A DNA stretch of 64,000 nucleotides from NCBI RefSeq assembly GCF_014323405.1, contig NZ_JACRWE010000003.1, positions 506,535-570,534 of the forward strand, in the 5' to 3' direction. This DNA is from Romboutsia faecis (lineage in GTDB: Bacteria > Bacillota > Clostridia > Peptostreptococcales > Peptostreptococcaceae). The notes beneath the pieces are model-generated. The model was given only the letters and a program-made list of their open reading frames with translations. It did no database searches and had not been told where the DNA came from. The translations under genes were made by a program, and so were the position numbers. The number at the start of each line of letters is the position of its first letter. The first letter of the stretch is position 1. Shown piece by piece: positions 17,568-27,139 of the stretch.

Positions 17568-18210
17568 TCCCTTTAACAGTTTTTATATATGGCAATTCTA
17601 TTTTTTTCCTTATGTTTTTAATATGCGCATCTACTATTCTAGTGTCTCCATAATAATCATAGCCCCATATACTATCCAAAAGGCTTTCTCTTGTTATAAC
17701 TTGAGGATATTTCTCAATCAAACTTTTTAAAATATTGAATTCCTTTAGCGTTAGTTCAACTATATTTCCATCTACATTTACAGTATATGTATTTAAATCT
17801 AATCTTAATTTCCCAAAGCTTAAATAATCATTACTTTCTGATGTAGTATTGCTTCTTCTTAGTACCGCTTCAACTCTTTTTATTAGTAAGTTAAAAGAAA
17901 AAGGCTTTGTTATATAATCATCACATTCTAATTCAAATCCTTTAACTTCATCATTTTCTTGGTTTAGTGCTGTTAAAAATATTATAGGTACACTGGATGT
18001 CTTTCTTATCATTTTACATGCAGAGTATCCATCTAAATTAGGCATCATTATATCTAAAATTATTAAATCATAGTCATTTTTCTTAAAAAGCTGTATGCCC
18101 TCTAGACCATCACTTGCATAATCTACAGTATAATCTTCAGCTCTTAAAAACTCAACTATAAGTTCTTGAATATTTGCATCATCTTCAACAACTAATATGG
18201 ATTTACTCAT
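17536..18210 (-). CDS. OmpR/PhoB-family response regulator
   Basis: This 224-aa DNA-binding regulator is paired with the overlapping kinase. The receiver domain (residues 1-115) shows DD near residue 9, the phosphorylated Asp in LIILDIMMPNLDG near residue 52 and the KPF switch lysine near 101. The C-terminal winged helix (ELTLKEFNILKSLIEKYPQ through TVKGIGYTLE) is complete. The start at 18210 is fixed by GGAGG seven bases ahead. The longer open frame would run into the copA terminator. It is the first gene of the operon. Confidence 0.92.
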   Translation of the reverse strand: MSKSILVVEDDANIQELIVEFLRAEDYTVDYASDGLEGIQLFKKNDYDLIILDIMMPNLDGYSACKMIRKTSSVPIIFLTALNQENDEVKGFELECDDYITKPFSFNLLIKRVEAVLRRSNTTSESNDYLSFGKLRLDLNTYTVNVDGNIVELTLKEFNILKSLIEKYPQVITRESLLDSIWGYDYYGDTRIVDAHIKNIRKKIELPYIKTVKGIGYTLEKDIE

Positions 18211-18303
18211 TCTAGCACCTCCTAGTATAATTATATACATATATTCTACACTATCTATATGAATTTTACATGAAATTTTATTTGAATAAATTACAGTAAT
18301 AAA

Positions 18304-18340
18304 AAACACGTTATGGTAAAATTCTTCTCATAACGTGTTT
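18304..18340 (-). terminator. Terminator of the copper ATPase gene
   Basis: Perfect 12-base arms AAACACGTTATG (18304-18315) and their complement at 18329-18340. On the minus strand the stem is followed by TTTATTACTG. Confidence 0.85.
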
Positions 18341-18351
18341 AATGAATTATA

Positions 18352-20841
18352 TTAGTTTAACTTAAAATTCTTAAGTCTAAGTGCATTTGTCACTACTGAT
18401 ACAGAGCTTAAGCTCATTGCTGCGGCTGCTATCATTGGATTTAAAAGAGGCCCTCCAAATATATATAAAAGTCCAGCAGCTACTGGTATTCCTATTGTAT
18501 TATATCCAAATGCCCAAAATAAATTTTGTTTAATATTTTTAATTGTCGCATTACTTAATTTTATCGCATTAGGTACATCCATTAGGTCACTTCTCATTAA
18601 AACTATATCTGCAGATTCCATAGCTACATCTGTACCACTTCCTATAGCAATTCCTATATCTGCCTTAGCCAACGCTGGAGCATCATTAATTCCATCTCCA
18701 ACCATTGCAACAAAGTTACCTTTTTTCTGCAGTTTTTCTACTTCTTGAGATTTATCTTCTGGTAATACTTCTGCAAGAACTATATCTATTCCAACTTGTG
18801 ATGCTATTGCATTAGCAGTTTTCTTGTTATCACCAGTAACCATTGCTACCTTTATACCCATTTGATGTAATATTTCTATAGCCCTTTTGCTACTTTCTTT
18901 TACAACATCTGCTACTGCTATAATTCCACCTATATTATTATCTATTGCAATATACATAGGTGTTTTGCCTTCTCTTGCTAATTCATCAGATTTATCTTCT
19001 AAGTTTAGTAAACTTATATTTCTTTCATTCATAAGTTTTCTATTACCTAATAATATATTTTTATTATTAATTATAACTTCTATACCATAACCTGGAATAG
19101 CTTTAAAATTTTCTAAATTTTTAAAGTCAATTTCTTTTTCTATACCACATCTGACTATAGCTTCACCTAGAGGATGTTCAGATTTTTTTTCTGCGCTAGC
19201 TGCTATTTCTAATAAATATCTTTCTTCGATACCTTCACTTGTTATTATATCTGTAACTTTAGGCTTACCTTCTGTTATTGTTCCAGTCTTATCAAATATT
19301 ATTGTGTTTATTTTATGTGATAATTCTAATGCTTCTCCACTTTTTATAAGTATTCCATTTTCAGCACCTTTACCTGTTCCTACCATTATAGCTGTAGGTG
19401 TTGCAAGGCCAAGTGCACAAGGACAAGCAATAACTAAAATTGATATAAATATAGTAAGTACGAAAACAATATCCTTTCCTCCAAATATCCACCATAATAA
19501 AGCTGAAACTACTGCTATAGTCATTACAATAGGAACAAAATATCCTGATACAGTATCTGCAAGCTTTGCAATAGGCGCTTTTGTTCCTTGAGCATCTTCT
19601 ACTAACTTAACAATTTGGGCAAGTGCTGTATTACTGCCTACTTTTTCTGCTTTAAACTTAATACTACCATTTTTATTTATACTTGCTCCAGTAACCTTTG
19701 ATCCTACAGTTTTTTCTACAGGGATACTTTCTCCTGTAAGCATAGATTCATCAACAGATGTATTTCCTTCTATTACTATACCATCTACAGGTATCTTTTC
19801 TCCTGGCTTAACTAAAATAATATCTCCCACCATAACTTCATCTATTGGGGTTTCAACTTCACTTCCATTAATTATTAAAATTGCTGTTTTGGGTTGAAGT
19901 CCCATAAGCTTTTTAATTGCCTCTGAAGTTTTTCCTTTTGATCTTGATTCAAAGTATTTTCCTAGTAATATAAGTGCAATTATTATACCTGCACTTTCAT
20001 AGTATAATTGGTGATGATGCATACCTGTGATACTACCATTAGCTATTTGAATAGTTGTGTATACACTATATAAAAATGCTGCACTTGTACCTATAGCTAC
20101 TAAAGTATCCATATTGGGACTTTTAGAAAATAAAGATTTGAATCCATGTACATAAAATTTATATCCTGCTCCCATTACAGGTATTACTAATAGTAATTGT
20201 ATAAGTGCATAGTTTATTGTATTTGTCATTGGATTTAATATTTCAGGTAATGCCCATGGCCCAAAAGGTTTTGGTATCATTGGCCCCATTGCTATATAGA
20301 ATAAAGGTATTGCAAATACAGTTGCTATGATAAATTTCGTAAATAAAGTTTTCATTTCTTTCTCTTTTTTTAACTTATCTTCATCAACATTTATCTTTTT
20401 TTGCTCTTCTATAGGTTTATATCCTGATTTTTCAATTGCAGCTTTTATCTGAGATAATTTTACTTTAGCTGGATTATATATTATATTGGCTTTATCAGTT
20501 GCTATATTGACGCTAATAGATTCCACTCCCTCAAGTTTCTTGCCTACTCTTTCGACAGCTTTTGCACAAGCTGCACAAGTCATTCCTTCTATTTTAAGTT
20601 CAATGACTTTATTGTCTTCTTCAACTTCAACCCCATATCCAGCTTTTTCAATTGCACTTTTTATGTCATCAAATTTAACCTTTGAATTATCATAAGATAT
20701 ATTTAGTTTTTCTGTGGCTATATTTACATTTTGTTCTTCTACTCCATCTAACTTTTTTACTACTCTCTCTACTGCCTTTGCACAAGCTGCACAGGTCATT
20801 CCGGTTATCTTGTATGTTTCATTTATTTTATTAGAATCCAT
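18352..20841 (-). CDS. copA: Copper-exporting P1B-type ATPase with two HMA domains
   Basis: This 829-aa ATP-driven pump removes Cu+ from the cytoplasm. It has two N-terminal heavy-metal-associated domains, each with GMTCAAC (Cys17/Cys20 and Cys89/Cys92). The translocation domain holds the CPC motif ([12 protein letters not shown] near residue 470), the phosphorylated Asp is in FDKTGTIT near residue 515, and HP and GDGIND motifs are present. The six to eight helices fit the family. The two HMA coding segments are near-repeats at DNA level (20460-20600 and 20690-20820). A CsoR-like operator lies 31 bases upstream, so copper induction is likely. There is no copZ or csoR gene alongside. Confidence 0.95.
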   Translation of the reverse strand: MDSNKINETYKITGMTCAACAKAVERVVKKLDGVEEQNVNIATEKLNISYDNSKVKFDDIKSAIEKAGYGVEVEEDNKVIELKIEGMTCAACAKAVERVGKKLEGVESISVNIATDKANIIYNPAKVKLSQIKAAIEKSGYKPIEEQKKINVDEDKLKKEKEMKTLFTKFIIATVFAIPLFYIAMGPMIPKPFGPWALPEILNPMTNTINYALIQLLLVIPVMGAGYKFYVHGFKSLFSKSPNMDTLVAIGTSAAFLYSVYTTIQIANGSITGMHHHQLYYESAGIIIALILLGKYFESRSKGKTSEAIKKLMGLQPKTAILIINGSEVETPIDEVMVGDIILVKPGEKIPVDGIVIEGNTSVDESMLTGESIPVEKTVGSKVTGASINKNGSIKFKAEKVGSNTALAQIVKLVEDAQGTKAPIAKLADTVSGYFVPIVMTIAVVSALLWWIFGGKDIVFVLTIFISILVIACPCALGLATPTAIMVGTGKGAENGILIKSGEALELSHKINTIIFDKTGTITEGKPKVTDIITSEGIEERYLLEIAASAEKKSEHPLGEAIVRCGIEKEIDFKNLENFKAIPGYGIEVIINNKNILLGNRKLMNERNISLLNLEDKSDELAREGKTPMYIAIDNNIGGIIAVADVVKESSKRAIEILHQMGIKVAMVTGDNKKTANAIASQVGIDIVLAEVLPEDKSQEVEKLQKKGNFVAMVGDGINDAPALAKADIGIAIGSGTDVAMESADIVLMRSDLMDVPNAIKLSNATIKNIKQNLFWAFGYNTIGIPVAAGLLYIFGGPLLNPMIAAAAMSLSSVSVVTNALRLKNFKLN

Positions 20842-20871
20842 ATGTTTCTCCTTTCATATCTTTATGATCTT

Positions 20872-20890
20872 TATACCCTATAAGGGTATA
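20872..20890. promoter_or_regulatory. CsoR-type copper operator upstream of copA
   Basis: The 19-base site consists of TATACCCT, a three-base centre and AGGGTATA. The TACCC...GGGTA pattern with an AT-rich centre matches the established Cu(I)-sensing CsoR operator of Firmicute copZA operons. It lies 31 bases before the copA start. Confidence 0.75.
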
Positions 20891-21026
20891 TTAAAACACT
20901 TTATTCCAAAAATCAATTAAATCATGGCTTTAATTTAAATTTTATCCATTCAATATTTTTCTACTCATATATTTTACCTCGAAGATTATTTCACTAAGGT
21001 ATCTACCTTCTTAAAAAGTATGAAAA

Positions 21027-21068
21027 AAACTAGCTCAAAAGATAATTCCTTATCATTTAAGCTAGTTT
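21027..21068 (-). terminator. Terminator of the 44-aa gene
   Basis: AAACTAGCT (21027-21035) pairs with 21060-21068, and an inner stem GATAA/TTATC surrounds TTCC. The minus-strand exit has TTTTTTTCATAC. Confidence 0.8.
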
Positions 21069-21080
21069 CATTTTAGAACT

Positions 21081-21215
21081 TTATAATTTAGATATTAATT
21101 TGTCTATTAATTTTTTTTTCACATCTTGAATTAAATCTTTATTTGAATTAGTTTTTGTATTATTACCTTTTTTATTTGAGCCCTTAGTTGAAGTTGACTT
21201 TTTCTTTCTTCCCAT
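21081..21215 (-). CDS. Small highly basic protein, 44 aa
   Basis: This is a short gene with GGAGG seven bases before the ATG at 21215 and a strong terminator 12 bases after its stop. The protein opens MGRKKKSTSTKGSNKKGNN, a Lys/Ser/Asn-rich stretch, and ends in a short amphipathic helix (DLIQDVKKKLIDKLISKL). It has no acidic domain and no cysteine. The composition suits a nucleic-acid or spore-core protein, or a ribosome-associated peptide, but I do not recognise it. Expression signals are convincing. Confidence 0.65.
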   Translation of the reverse strand: MGRKKKSTSTKGSNKKGNNTKTNSNKDLIQDVKKKLIDKLISKL

Positions 21216-21324
21216 ATTCAAACCTCCATAATAATATATTTATTACTATATAATTATGAAATTCAACTCCAAAAGTAGACAATTATTTTAAAAATAAAAA
21301 AAATATATACTAATTAATTTACAA

Positions 21325-24252
21325 TTATTTTAATACATTTATTAGATTGTTAAATATATCTTTATTTTCTTTAATATCTTTTTCATTTCCAACTACAGTT
21401 AAGTAATCTTGACTCATAATCTTTCTTACTATTTCTGAATATCCTTTAATATCTTCTACCTTTGTATTTAATACCTCAGCTCTTTCTTTTTCTCTATCTT
21501 CCTTAGTTATATTTCTTATATACATAGAAACGGCTTTTATACCTTTATAATAAGGCATAAGCGGACTCTCTAAATTACTTATAGTTCCTATTATATATTT
21601 AGTCATTTCTCTATCTGATATATCAAATTTTTCTAGGTAACTAGAAGCCCCATCATAAGCGTTAAGTGTATTTAATAAATTTGGATCTCTATATGATACA
21701 AATATAAGACTACCTTCTCTACTTATATTACTCATTGCACCATAAGCCCCACCTTTTACTCTTACGTTATTCCATAAATAATCATATCCTAGTATTGTTT
21801 TTAATACTAACATACTACCACTATAATCATAACCTAATTCTCTATAGTTATAACCTTTAGCTACATATTGAACATTTGCAGGAGTCATTAATCCTTCATT
21901 TTTTTGTTCTTTAGTAAATTTATACTCATAATTATCTAATTTGTTATTACATAATACATTTGTTACTTTATTTATATTTTCTTTTAATAATTCTAACTCT
22001 TTTTCTTCACCAGTAATAGCTATCGTTAAATTATTCTTATTAAATACTATTTTTTGAATTTCATATAACTTTGATTTTATATTTTCAAATTCTGAGTCAT
22101 AATTTTTTTCTATATTTTTTAAGAACTCATAATAATCATATCCAGATATTTTTTGTAAGTAAGAAGCAACTGGTGAGAAATAAGAACTAAGTCTACTATT
22201 TGCAACTTGATGTCCAGATTGCATTAAGTTCATTTCAATTCTTGAAATTAACTCTCTTATTATCTCTCTTATTCTCTTACTGTCTTCAAATAATGAGTTC
22301 TCTATTATTTCTGAAAGTAAATCCAGTGATTTTCCAACCTTATCGTTCATAACCTTTATATGAGATTCTATAAATGGATAAAATTTAGTTATATCCTTGT
22401 CATTTGAATAAACTTGATTCTTAAAGAATAAATCTCCAGTATTTATAAGTATTTCATTAGATAATTCTTTGTAGTCATAATTTTTTGTATCTACTTTTCC
22501 TAACAAGTTTCCTATTAAGCTAAAATATGGTATATCTTCTTCCTTTATACATCTTCCATAAAACATAAAGTTTAAGTAAGAAATATTACTTGTGAACACA
22601 TTATAATGAAGTAATTCTATATCATCATACTTAACTTCTTCAATTTTTAAATTTTCTACATCTTTTCCTATATCATCTATGGATAACATTGGTATTGTCT
22701 CTAATACTTCTTGTGAATCAGGAGTACTTTGACGTAATACTAGATTTTTAGTTTCATCTACAATTTTATCTAATTCTTTATCACTTAAACTTTCTTTATA
22801 AGATTTAAGTTTTTCTTTTAATTCTAATTCATCTTTTTCAGCTAGACCTTTCTCCGGCTTTAAAATAAGTAGTGAAGAATGTGTGTTGTTTAAAATATAC
22901 TTTTCTATAAGCTTTTCAAAATAATTGCTTGTAAGAGCCTTTTTAACATTTTCTATAGCTTTTTCATATCTTATATGCATAAGTGGATCTCCACCATATA
23001 ACCAGCTATCCATAGCATTCATATAATAAATAAGACCCTTTGGATAACTTCCTGTATCCCCTTCTCTTAGCTTAAACTCAAATGTATTTATACAACCTTC
23101 TATTAACTTCTTATCTATTCCATTCTTTACAAGATCATTTAAAGTATCAAATACTATTGTCTTAAATTCTTCTTTTTTATCTACTTCACTGTTTTTTACT
23201 ATTATACTAAATACTGGTTGAAGTATACCATTATCAAAACTACCGAATACATCTTTTCCTACTTGTGCATCTATTAATGCCTTTTTAAGTGGAGCTCCTT
23301 CTGTTTCTAACAATAAATACTCAAGAATATTTAAATCCGTATATACTTCGTCCTCAGTAGATCTTCCGGTTACAAAGTTTAAAGCTAAGAAAGTTTTTTC
23401 ACTTTCTTCATCTTCATTTGAAATAGAATATGAATAACTTATCTCTTTCATTTCACTATAAGGCTCTTGCACTTTAATATCTGCATCTACTTCAATTTTA
23501 TCAAAATTAGATAAGTAGTTATCATTTATAAACGCAAGTTCTTTATCTAAGTCTCCATCTCCATATAAGAATATATAACTATTTGATGGATGATAGTATT
23601 TTTTATGAGTTCCTATAAATTGTTCATATGTTAAATTAGGTATATCATGAGGATCTCCACCGGATTCATTATAATAAGTATTATCTGGGAATAGAGTCTG
23701 TTGTATTCTTCTTAAAAGTATTCCCTCTGGAGAAGAAAATGCCCCCTTCATCTCATTATATACTACACCCTTATATGTCAAATCTTCATTCTTATCTTCA
23801 AGATCATAATGCCAACCTTCTTGCATAAGTATTTCTTTAGTATTATATATATTGGGATAAAATACTGCATCTAAGTATACATCCATTAAATTAAAAAAGT
23901 CTTTCTCATTTTGACTTGCTACTGGATATATAGTTTTATCTGGATATGTCATAGCATTTAAAAATGTATTTAAAGATCCCTTTACCAATTCAACAAAAGG
24001 CTCTTTAGTAGGGAACTTTCTTGAACCACATAAAACACTATGTTCTAATATGTGCATTACACCTGTACTATCACTTGGTGGTGTTTTAAATCCTATGGAA
24101 AATACTTTATTATCATCGTCATTTTCCATATGTAAAAGTCTTGCTCCTGTTTTTTCATGTTCAAAAATTCTAGCATTAGAATTAACTTCTTTTATATATT
24201 CTTCATCTTTTAAAATAAAACCATTATATATTTTGCCTATTTTATATTCCAT
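21325..24252 (-). CDS. M16C-family zinc metalloprotease (presequence protease-like)
   Basis: This 975-aa cytoplasmic peptidase is related to presequence protease/insulinase and degrades short peptides in a closed chamber. The inverted zinc motif HILEHSVLCGS (HxxEH, near residue 67) is intact, followed by the distal glutamate region and the conserved PFVELVKGSLNTFLNAMT block. The protein is full length for M16C, with the four-domain repeat. The C-terminal RVKGGAYGA segment (substrate and interdomain binding) is present. It is a single gene with a poor terminator. There is no signal peptide, so the product stays inside the cell. Confidence 0.9.
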   Translation of the reverse strand: MEYKIGKIYNGFILKDEEYIKEVNSNARIFEHEKTGARLLHMENDDDNKVFSIGFKTPPSDSTGVMHILEHSVLCGSRKFPTKEPFVELVKGSLNTFLNAMTYPDKTIYPVASQNEKDFFNLMDVYLDAVFYPNIYNTKEILMQEGWHYDLEDKNEDLTYKGVVYNEMKGAFSSPEGILLRRIQQTLFPDNTYYNESGGDPHDIPNLTYEQFIGTHKKYYHPSNSYIFLYGDGDLDKELAFINDNYLSNFDKIEVDADIKVQEPYSEMKEISYSYSISNEDEESEKTFLALNFVTGRSTEDEVYTDLNILEYLLLETEGAPLKKALIDAQVGKDVFGSFDNGILQPVFSIIVKNSEVDKKEEFKTIVFDTLNDLVKNGIDKKLIEGCINTFEFKLREGDTGSYPKGLIYYMNAMDSWLYGGDPLMHIRYEKAIENVKKALTSNYFEKLIEKYILNNTHSSLLILKPEKGLAEKDELELKEKLKSYKESLSDKELDKIVDETKNLVLRQSTPDSQEVLETIPMLSIDDIGKDVENLKIEEVKYDDIELLHYNVFTSNISYLNFMFYGRCIKEEDIPYFSLIGNLLGKVDTKNYDYKELSNEILINTGDLFFKNQVYSNDKDITKFYPFIESHIKVMNDKVGKSLDLLSEIIENSLFEDSKRIREIIRELISRIEMNLMQSGHQVANSRLSSYFSPVASYLQKISGYDYYEFLKNIEKNYDSEFENIKSKLYEIQKIVFNKNNLTIAITGEEKELELLKENINKVTNVLCNNKLDNYEYKFTKEQKNEGLMTPANVQYVAKGYNYRELGYDYSGSMLVLKTILGYDYLWNNVRVKGGAYGAMSNISREGSLIFVSYRDPNLLNTLNAYDGASSYLEKFDISDREMTKYIIGTISNLESPLMPYYKGIKAVSMYIRNITKEDREKERAEVLNTKVEDIKGYSEIVRKIMSQDYLTVVGNEKDIKENKDIFNNLINVLK

Positions 24253-24468
24253 TTTTACCTCCTACTTTTGTTTGTATATATATTTTCCTATATTTATATT
24301 ATAGTTATACCCTATTTTTTGGTAAACCTTTAATTATTTATTTATATTTTTAAAAATAAGTTTCTACTTACTAAATTAATAAATTGTATCAGTACAATAT
24401 ATATTGTTTTATATAATATTATTACATATAATTAAATTATTAATTCGCTTATAATAAGGAGGGGTTTT

Positions 24469-24975
24469 ATGAATAATCAAACTAAAAAGGTTGTTTTAAA
24501 TGGACTTATGATTGCTTTAGTTTGTATTGCTACAATGGCTATACAAATTCCAATTCCTGGTACAAATGGATATGTTAATATAGGTGATTCAGTTATATTT
24601 ATATCCTCTATTTTATTTGGTCCAATATCAGGTATGTTAGCTGGGGGAATAGGTTCTGCTCTTGCGGACTTACTTAGTGGATATACTCATTGGGCGCTAT
24701 TTACGTTAGTAATAAAAGGATGTGAGGGTTATATTGTTGGTTTAATTCTAACAAAAAGTAATACAATTTTAAAAAACACATCAGGTGTTCTAATAGGCAT
24801 GGTATTTATGGTGTTTGGTTACTTTATTGCTGGTTCAATTTTAGAAGGAAGTTTTATTGTCGCAGCTAGGTCTATACCCTCTAATATAATTCAGGGGACT
24901 GTAAGTATCGTTTTAGCAATACCTTTGTCACATTCTTTAAGTAACGTCAAGTATGTAAAATCATTAAAGATATAA
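24469..24975 (+). CDS. ECF transporter S component
   Basis: This 168-aa membrane protein with about five or six helices is the substrate-binding part of an energy-coupling-factor vitamin transporter. It would share a common EcfAAT module encoded elsewhere. It shows the N-terminal motif for docking to EcfT (LNGLMIALVCIATMAIQIPIPG) and the GDSVIFISSILFGPISGMLAGGIGSALADL stretch split over helices 2 and 3. GGAGGGG precedes the start. No riboswitch is seen in the leader, so the vitamin cannot be named. Confidence 0.85.
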   Translation: MNNQTKKVVLNGLMIALVCIATMAIQIPIPGTNGYVNIGDSVIFISSILFGPISGMLAGGIGSALADLLSGYTHWALFTLVIKGCEGYIVGLILTKSNTILKNTSGVLIGMVFMVFGYFIAGSILEGSFIVAARSIPSNIIQGTVSIVLAIPLSHSLSNVKYVKSLKI

Positions 24976-24989
24976 AAATGTTTTAATAA

Positions 24990-25036
24990 AAAAGCTAGGT
25001 AAAATTCCAAATCTACAGGAATCTTACCTAGCTTTT
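24990..25036. terminator. Shared bidirectional terminator between the ECF gene and the 181-aa gene
   Basis: AAAAGCTAGGTAA (24990-25002) pairs with 25024-25036 and the stem continues ATTCC/GGAAT. It lies between convergent genes and has T runs on both exits. Confidence 0.85.
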
Positions 25037-25043
25037 ATTTAAT

Positions 25044-25589
25044 CTAAAATTTTGATTTAATAATTGTATTTACTATTGTATTTAAATTATCCTTAACTCT
25101 AAATTTTGTATATACAGGAACAATAAAATTAATTTTTCTTCTTAATTCGCTTCCATTTTCTTGTATACTCTTACTTAAACTTATATATTTATTTATAAAA
25201 TCCTTATCTTCATTTGTAAAATCATTTACATCCTTTATTAAAAGATCTCCAAGATTTTCTGATATATTTATCATAGATCCATCTATTGTACTGAGATGCT
25301 TTCTTAAAAGGTTTGTATTTAAAGAATAATTTCTACAGTTTAATAAAAAGCCTCTCAGGTTATCCCAATCTTCTTTTACTTTATAAATTACTTTATTTTT
25401 AAAATCATTGTCTTTTTTTCCATCTGCTATATCGCTTAAATTACTGTTGTAATCTCCTACATTCATCAAACATTGAGATTCATAAGTAAATACATCTTTT
25501 AAATTTTTAGAAAAAGATATGTTAAAAGCAACAGATATTAGAAGTAATATTATTAGCATGTACATAATACTATTTTTGGACCTACTCAT
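25044..25589 (-). CDS. Hypothetical membrane-anchored protein, 181 aa
   Basis: The protein has a short basic N-terminus (MSRSKNS), one hydrophobic helix (residues 9-26) and a mostly helical outer domain with charged and polar residues. No lipobox or catalytic motif is visible. GGAGAG lies nine bases before the ATG. The final residues (NLNTIVNTIIKSKF) form an amphipathic helix. I do not recognise a family. It faces the ECF gene across a shared terminator and is separate from the hsm operon downstream of it in coordinates. Confidence 0.7.
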   Translation of the reverse strand: MSRSKNSIMYMLIILLLISVAFNISFSKNLKDVFTYESQCLMNVGDYNSNLSDIADGKKDNDFKNKVIYKVKEDWDNLRGFLLNCRNYSLNTNLLRKHLSTIDGSMINISENLGDLLIKDVNDFTNEDKDFINKYISLSKSIQENGSELRRKINFIVPVYTKFRVKDNLNTIVNTIIKSKF

Positions 25590-25695
25590 ATTGTTCTCTC
25601 CTTTAAATGTTAGTATTATTATATTATGCTTTTTTTTGAATTCTATAATTTAAATCTGCAGTGGTAAACATAGTAAAAATACTCTATCTATTAAA

Positions 25696-26091
25696 TTATT
25701 TACCCATGCCTATCATCATCCCAATAATATATGGAACTAACCATATAATCCAAACAATTATACTAAACTTATGGAATGTCTCTTTTTTCTTTTCATCATT
25801 TTTATATAATACCCATGTTGCCCATACTGCATGAAATAGCATCAATATAATTGCTAAAAATCCTGTTAATCCATGCAAAGTTTGTGTTGCTACATTCATA
25901 ACCTCTACACCAGATTTAGCAATTTTGCCCATTGTAAGAGTTCCTGTTGTATCACATAATAAACCTAACCAAAATATGACAACATGATTTTTATTTAGAC
26001 TTTTAGCTCGTCTTTCGCCAAATACACCAATTGTATAAAATACTAATGCTAATGTTATTGTTACTATTGCAAATATTAAAGTACTATCCAT
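25696..26091 (-). CDS. hsmA: HsmA-like four-helix membrane protein (TIGR03987-type)
   Basis: This 131-aa membrane protein has four helices. Conserved histidines lie in NVATQTLHGLTGF and ILMLFHAVWATWV and in the FHKFSIIVWIIW stretch, which suits haem binding. It strongly resembles HsmA of Clostridioides difficile, a protein induced by haem that binds it and protects from oxidative stress. The gene overlaps the MarR regulator gene by eight bases, the same arrangement as hsmRA, so the assignment rests on sequence and context together. The last residues are MIGMMIGMGK. It is the final gene of a three-gene transcript. Confidence 0.8.
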   Translation of the reverse strand: MDSTLIFAIVTITLALVFYTIGVFGERRAKSLNKNHVVIFWLGLLCDTTGTLTMGKIAKSGVEVMNVATQTLHGLTGFLAIILMLFHAVWATWVLYKNDEKKKETFHKFSIIVWIIWLVPYIIGMMIGMGK

Positions 26092-26524
26092 TTTTTTTCT
26101 CTCCTTTTAACTTATTTCTTAATTTAATTAAATTTTCTTTAGTTTCTTTTACTTCTTCATCAGTGAAATTCTCAAATATCTTATCAAAACTTTTATTTAT
26201 TTCCTGTTTGAAATTTTTAGCGTATTCTATTCCTTTATTAGAAAACTCTATATAAGTATTTCGTTTATCACTTTCAACCTTGATTTTCTTAACATAGTCA
26301 GCAGCTTCTAACCTACTAACTATACCAGACATAGTCCCCTTTGCCAGTGACATCTCTTTGCATAATTCTGATATAGTAATTCTACCTTTGTGTGCTATTA
26401 ATTTTATAACCATTGTTTGTTGGTGAGTAAGATTACTTCCCTTTAAATTATCATTAACTATTTCTATTGTACTTGCATATATTTCTTTAATAAGCATAGC
26501 AACTTCAAATGAGTCGTACTTCAT
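26084..26524 (-). CDS. hsmR: MarR-family regulator, HsmR-like
   Basis: This 146-aa winged-helix repressor shows the recognition helix region (ISELCKEMSLAKGTMSGIVSRLEAADYVKK split around residue 60-85) and the wing (VESDKRNTYIEFSNKG). In C. difficile the homologous HsmR binds haem and derepresses hsmRA. The gene is coupled to hsmA by an eight-base overlap and lies 12 bases after the 154-aa gene. Two tandem 18-bp palindromes upstream of the operon are likely its binding sites. Haem sensing is inferred from the pairing with hsmA. The haem-binding residues cannot be shown from sequence alone. Confidence 0.8.
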   Translation of the reverse strand: MKYDSFEVAMLIKEIYASTIEIVNDNLKGSNLTHQQTMVIKLIAHKGRITISELCKEMSLAKGTMSGIVSRLEAADYVKKIKVESDKRNTYIEFSNKGIEYAKNFKQEINKSFDKIFENFTDEEVKETKENLIKLRNKLKGEKKNG

Positions 26525-26536
26525 AAAATTTCCCCT

Positions 26537-27001
26537 TTATTGATTAATATATTTTAATTTAGTATTTTCATAATTCATCCAATTTATTAAGAAAAATACA
26601 CCCGATGTAAATAAGGCAGCTCCTAATCCTAGGTAAAAGCTTCCTAAGTATATTGGATTAAATATGCCTAAGTTTCTTATACCTATACCAAAGAACATCA
26701 TAAATCCCATGATAAAATAACTTTTTTTATCAAAGAAAGCAAATAAACATCTCATTTCTAATTCATGATTTACAATTCTTTTAGTATGTTTTTTTAGCAT
26801 TTTTCTAAAAATGAAATTAAAGAATAAATAAAATATTACTAATGCAATTCCTAAAACTAAAATTATATTTCCCTTATTATTGCTCACATCATCCTTTCCT
26901 AAAGTAAACACTCTAAATCCTGCAAATAACCAAACAAGTCCTGCTATTAGTAATAAAGTCTGCTTACTTACTTTTAATATATCTTTACTTATATTGCTCA
27001 T
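26537..27001 (-). CDS. Hypothetical four-helix membrane protein, first gene of the hsmRA operon
   Basis: This 154-aa protein has four predicted membrane helices (about residues 13-32, 43-65, 93-112 and 117-140). A cytosolic basic loop (RKMLKKHTKRIVNHELEMRC) contains two histidines and one cysteine. GGAGG lies eight bases before the ATG at 27001. It is encoded 12 bases before the HsmR-like gene and directly behind the tandem operators, so it should be co-induced with hsmA. I do not recognise the family. A role in haem or oxidative-stress handling follows only from the operon. Confidence 0.7.
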   Translation of the reverse strand: MSNISKDILKVSKQTLLLIAGLVWLFAGFRVFTLGKDDVSNNKGNIILVLGIALVIFYLFFNFIFRKMLKKHTKRIVNHELEMRCLFAFFDKKSYFIMGFMMFFGIGIRNLGIFNPIYLGSFYLGLGAALFTSGVFFLINWMNYENTKLKYINQ

Positions 27002-27027
27002 AATTTTGTCCTCCTAATTATATATTA

Positions 27028-27065
27028 TAGTTTGCATGCGTACTATTTAGTTCCTATGCAAACTA
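27028..27065. promoter_or_regulatory. Two tandem 18-bp MarR-type operators
   Basis: Site 1 (27028-27045) is TAGTTTGCATGCGTACTA. Site 2 (27048-27065) is TAGTTCCTATGCAAACTA, which in reverse shares the first ten bases of site 1. The centres are 20 bp apart, two helical turns, and both overlap the likely -35/-10 region of the operon (TATAAT follows on the minus strand). Confidence 0.65.
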
Positions 27066-27099
27066 TTTTAGTTCTATTTATTACTTTTGTCAACAAAAA

Positions 27100-27137
27100 A
27101 ATAAGTTATCTCAAGATTATTCAAGAGATAACTTATT
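27100..27137 (-). terminator. Terminator of the pentapeptide-repeat gene
   Basis: Perfect 13-base arms AATAAGTTATCTC (27100-27112) with 27125-27137. The minus-strand exit is TTTTTTGTTG. Confidence 0.9.
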
Positions 27138-27139
27138 CT

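Noticed and set aside
20460..20830. Direct repeat in the copper ATPase gene
   Set aside because: This is the two HMA domains encoded in the gene, not a mobile repeat.
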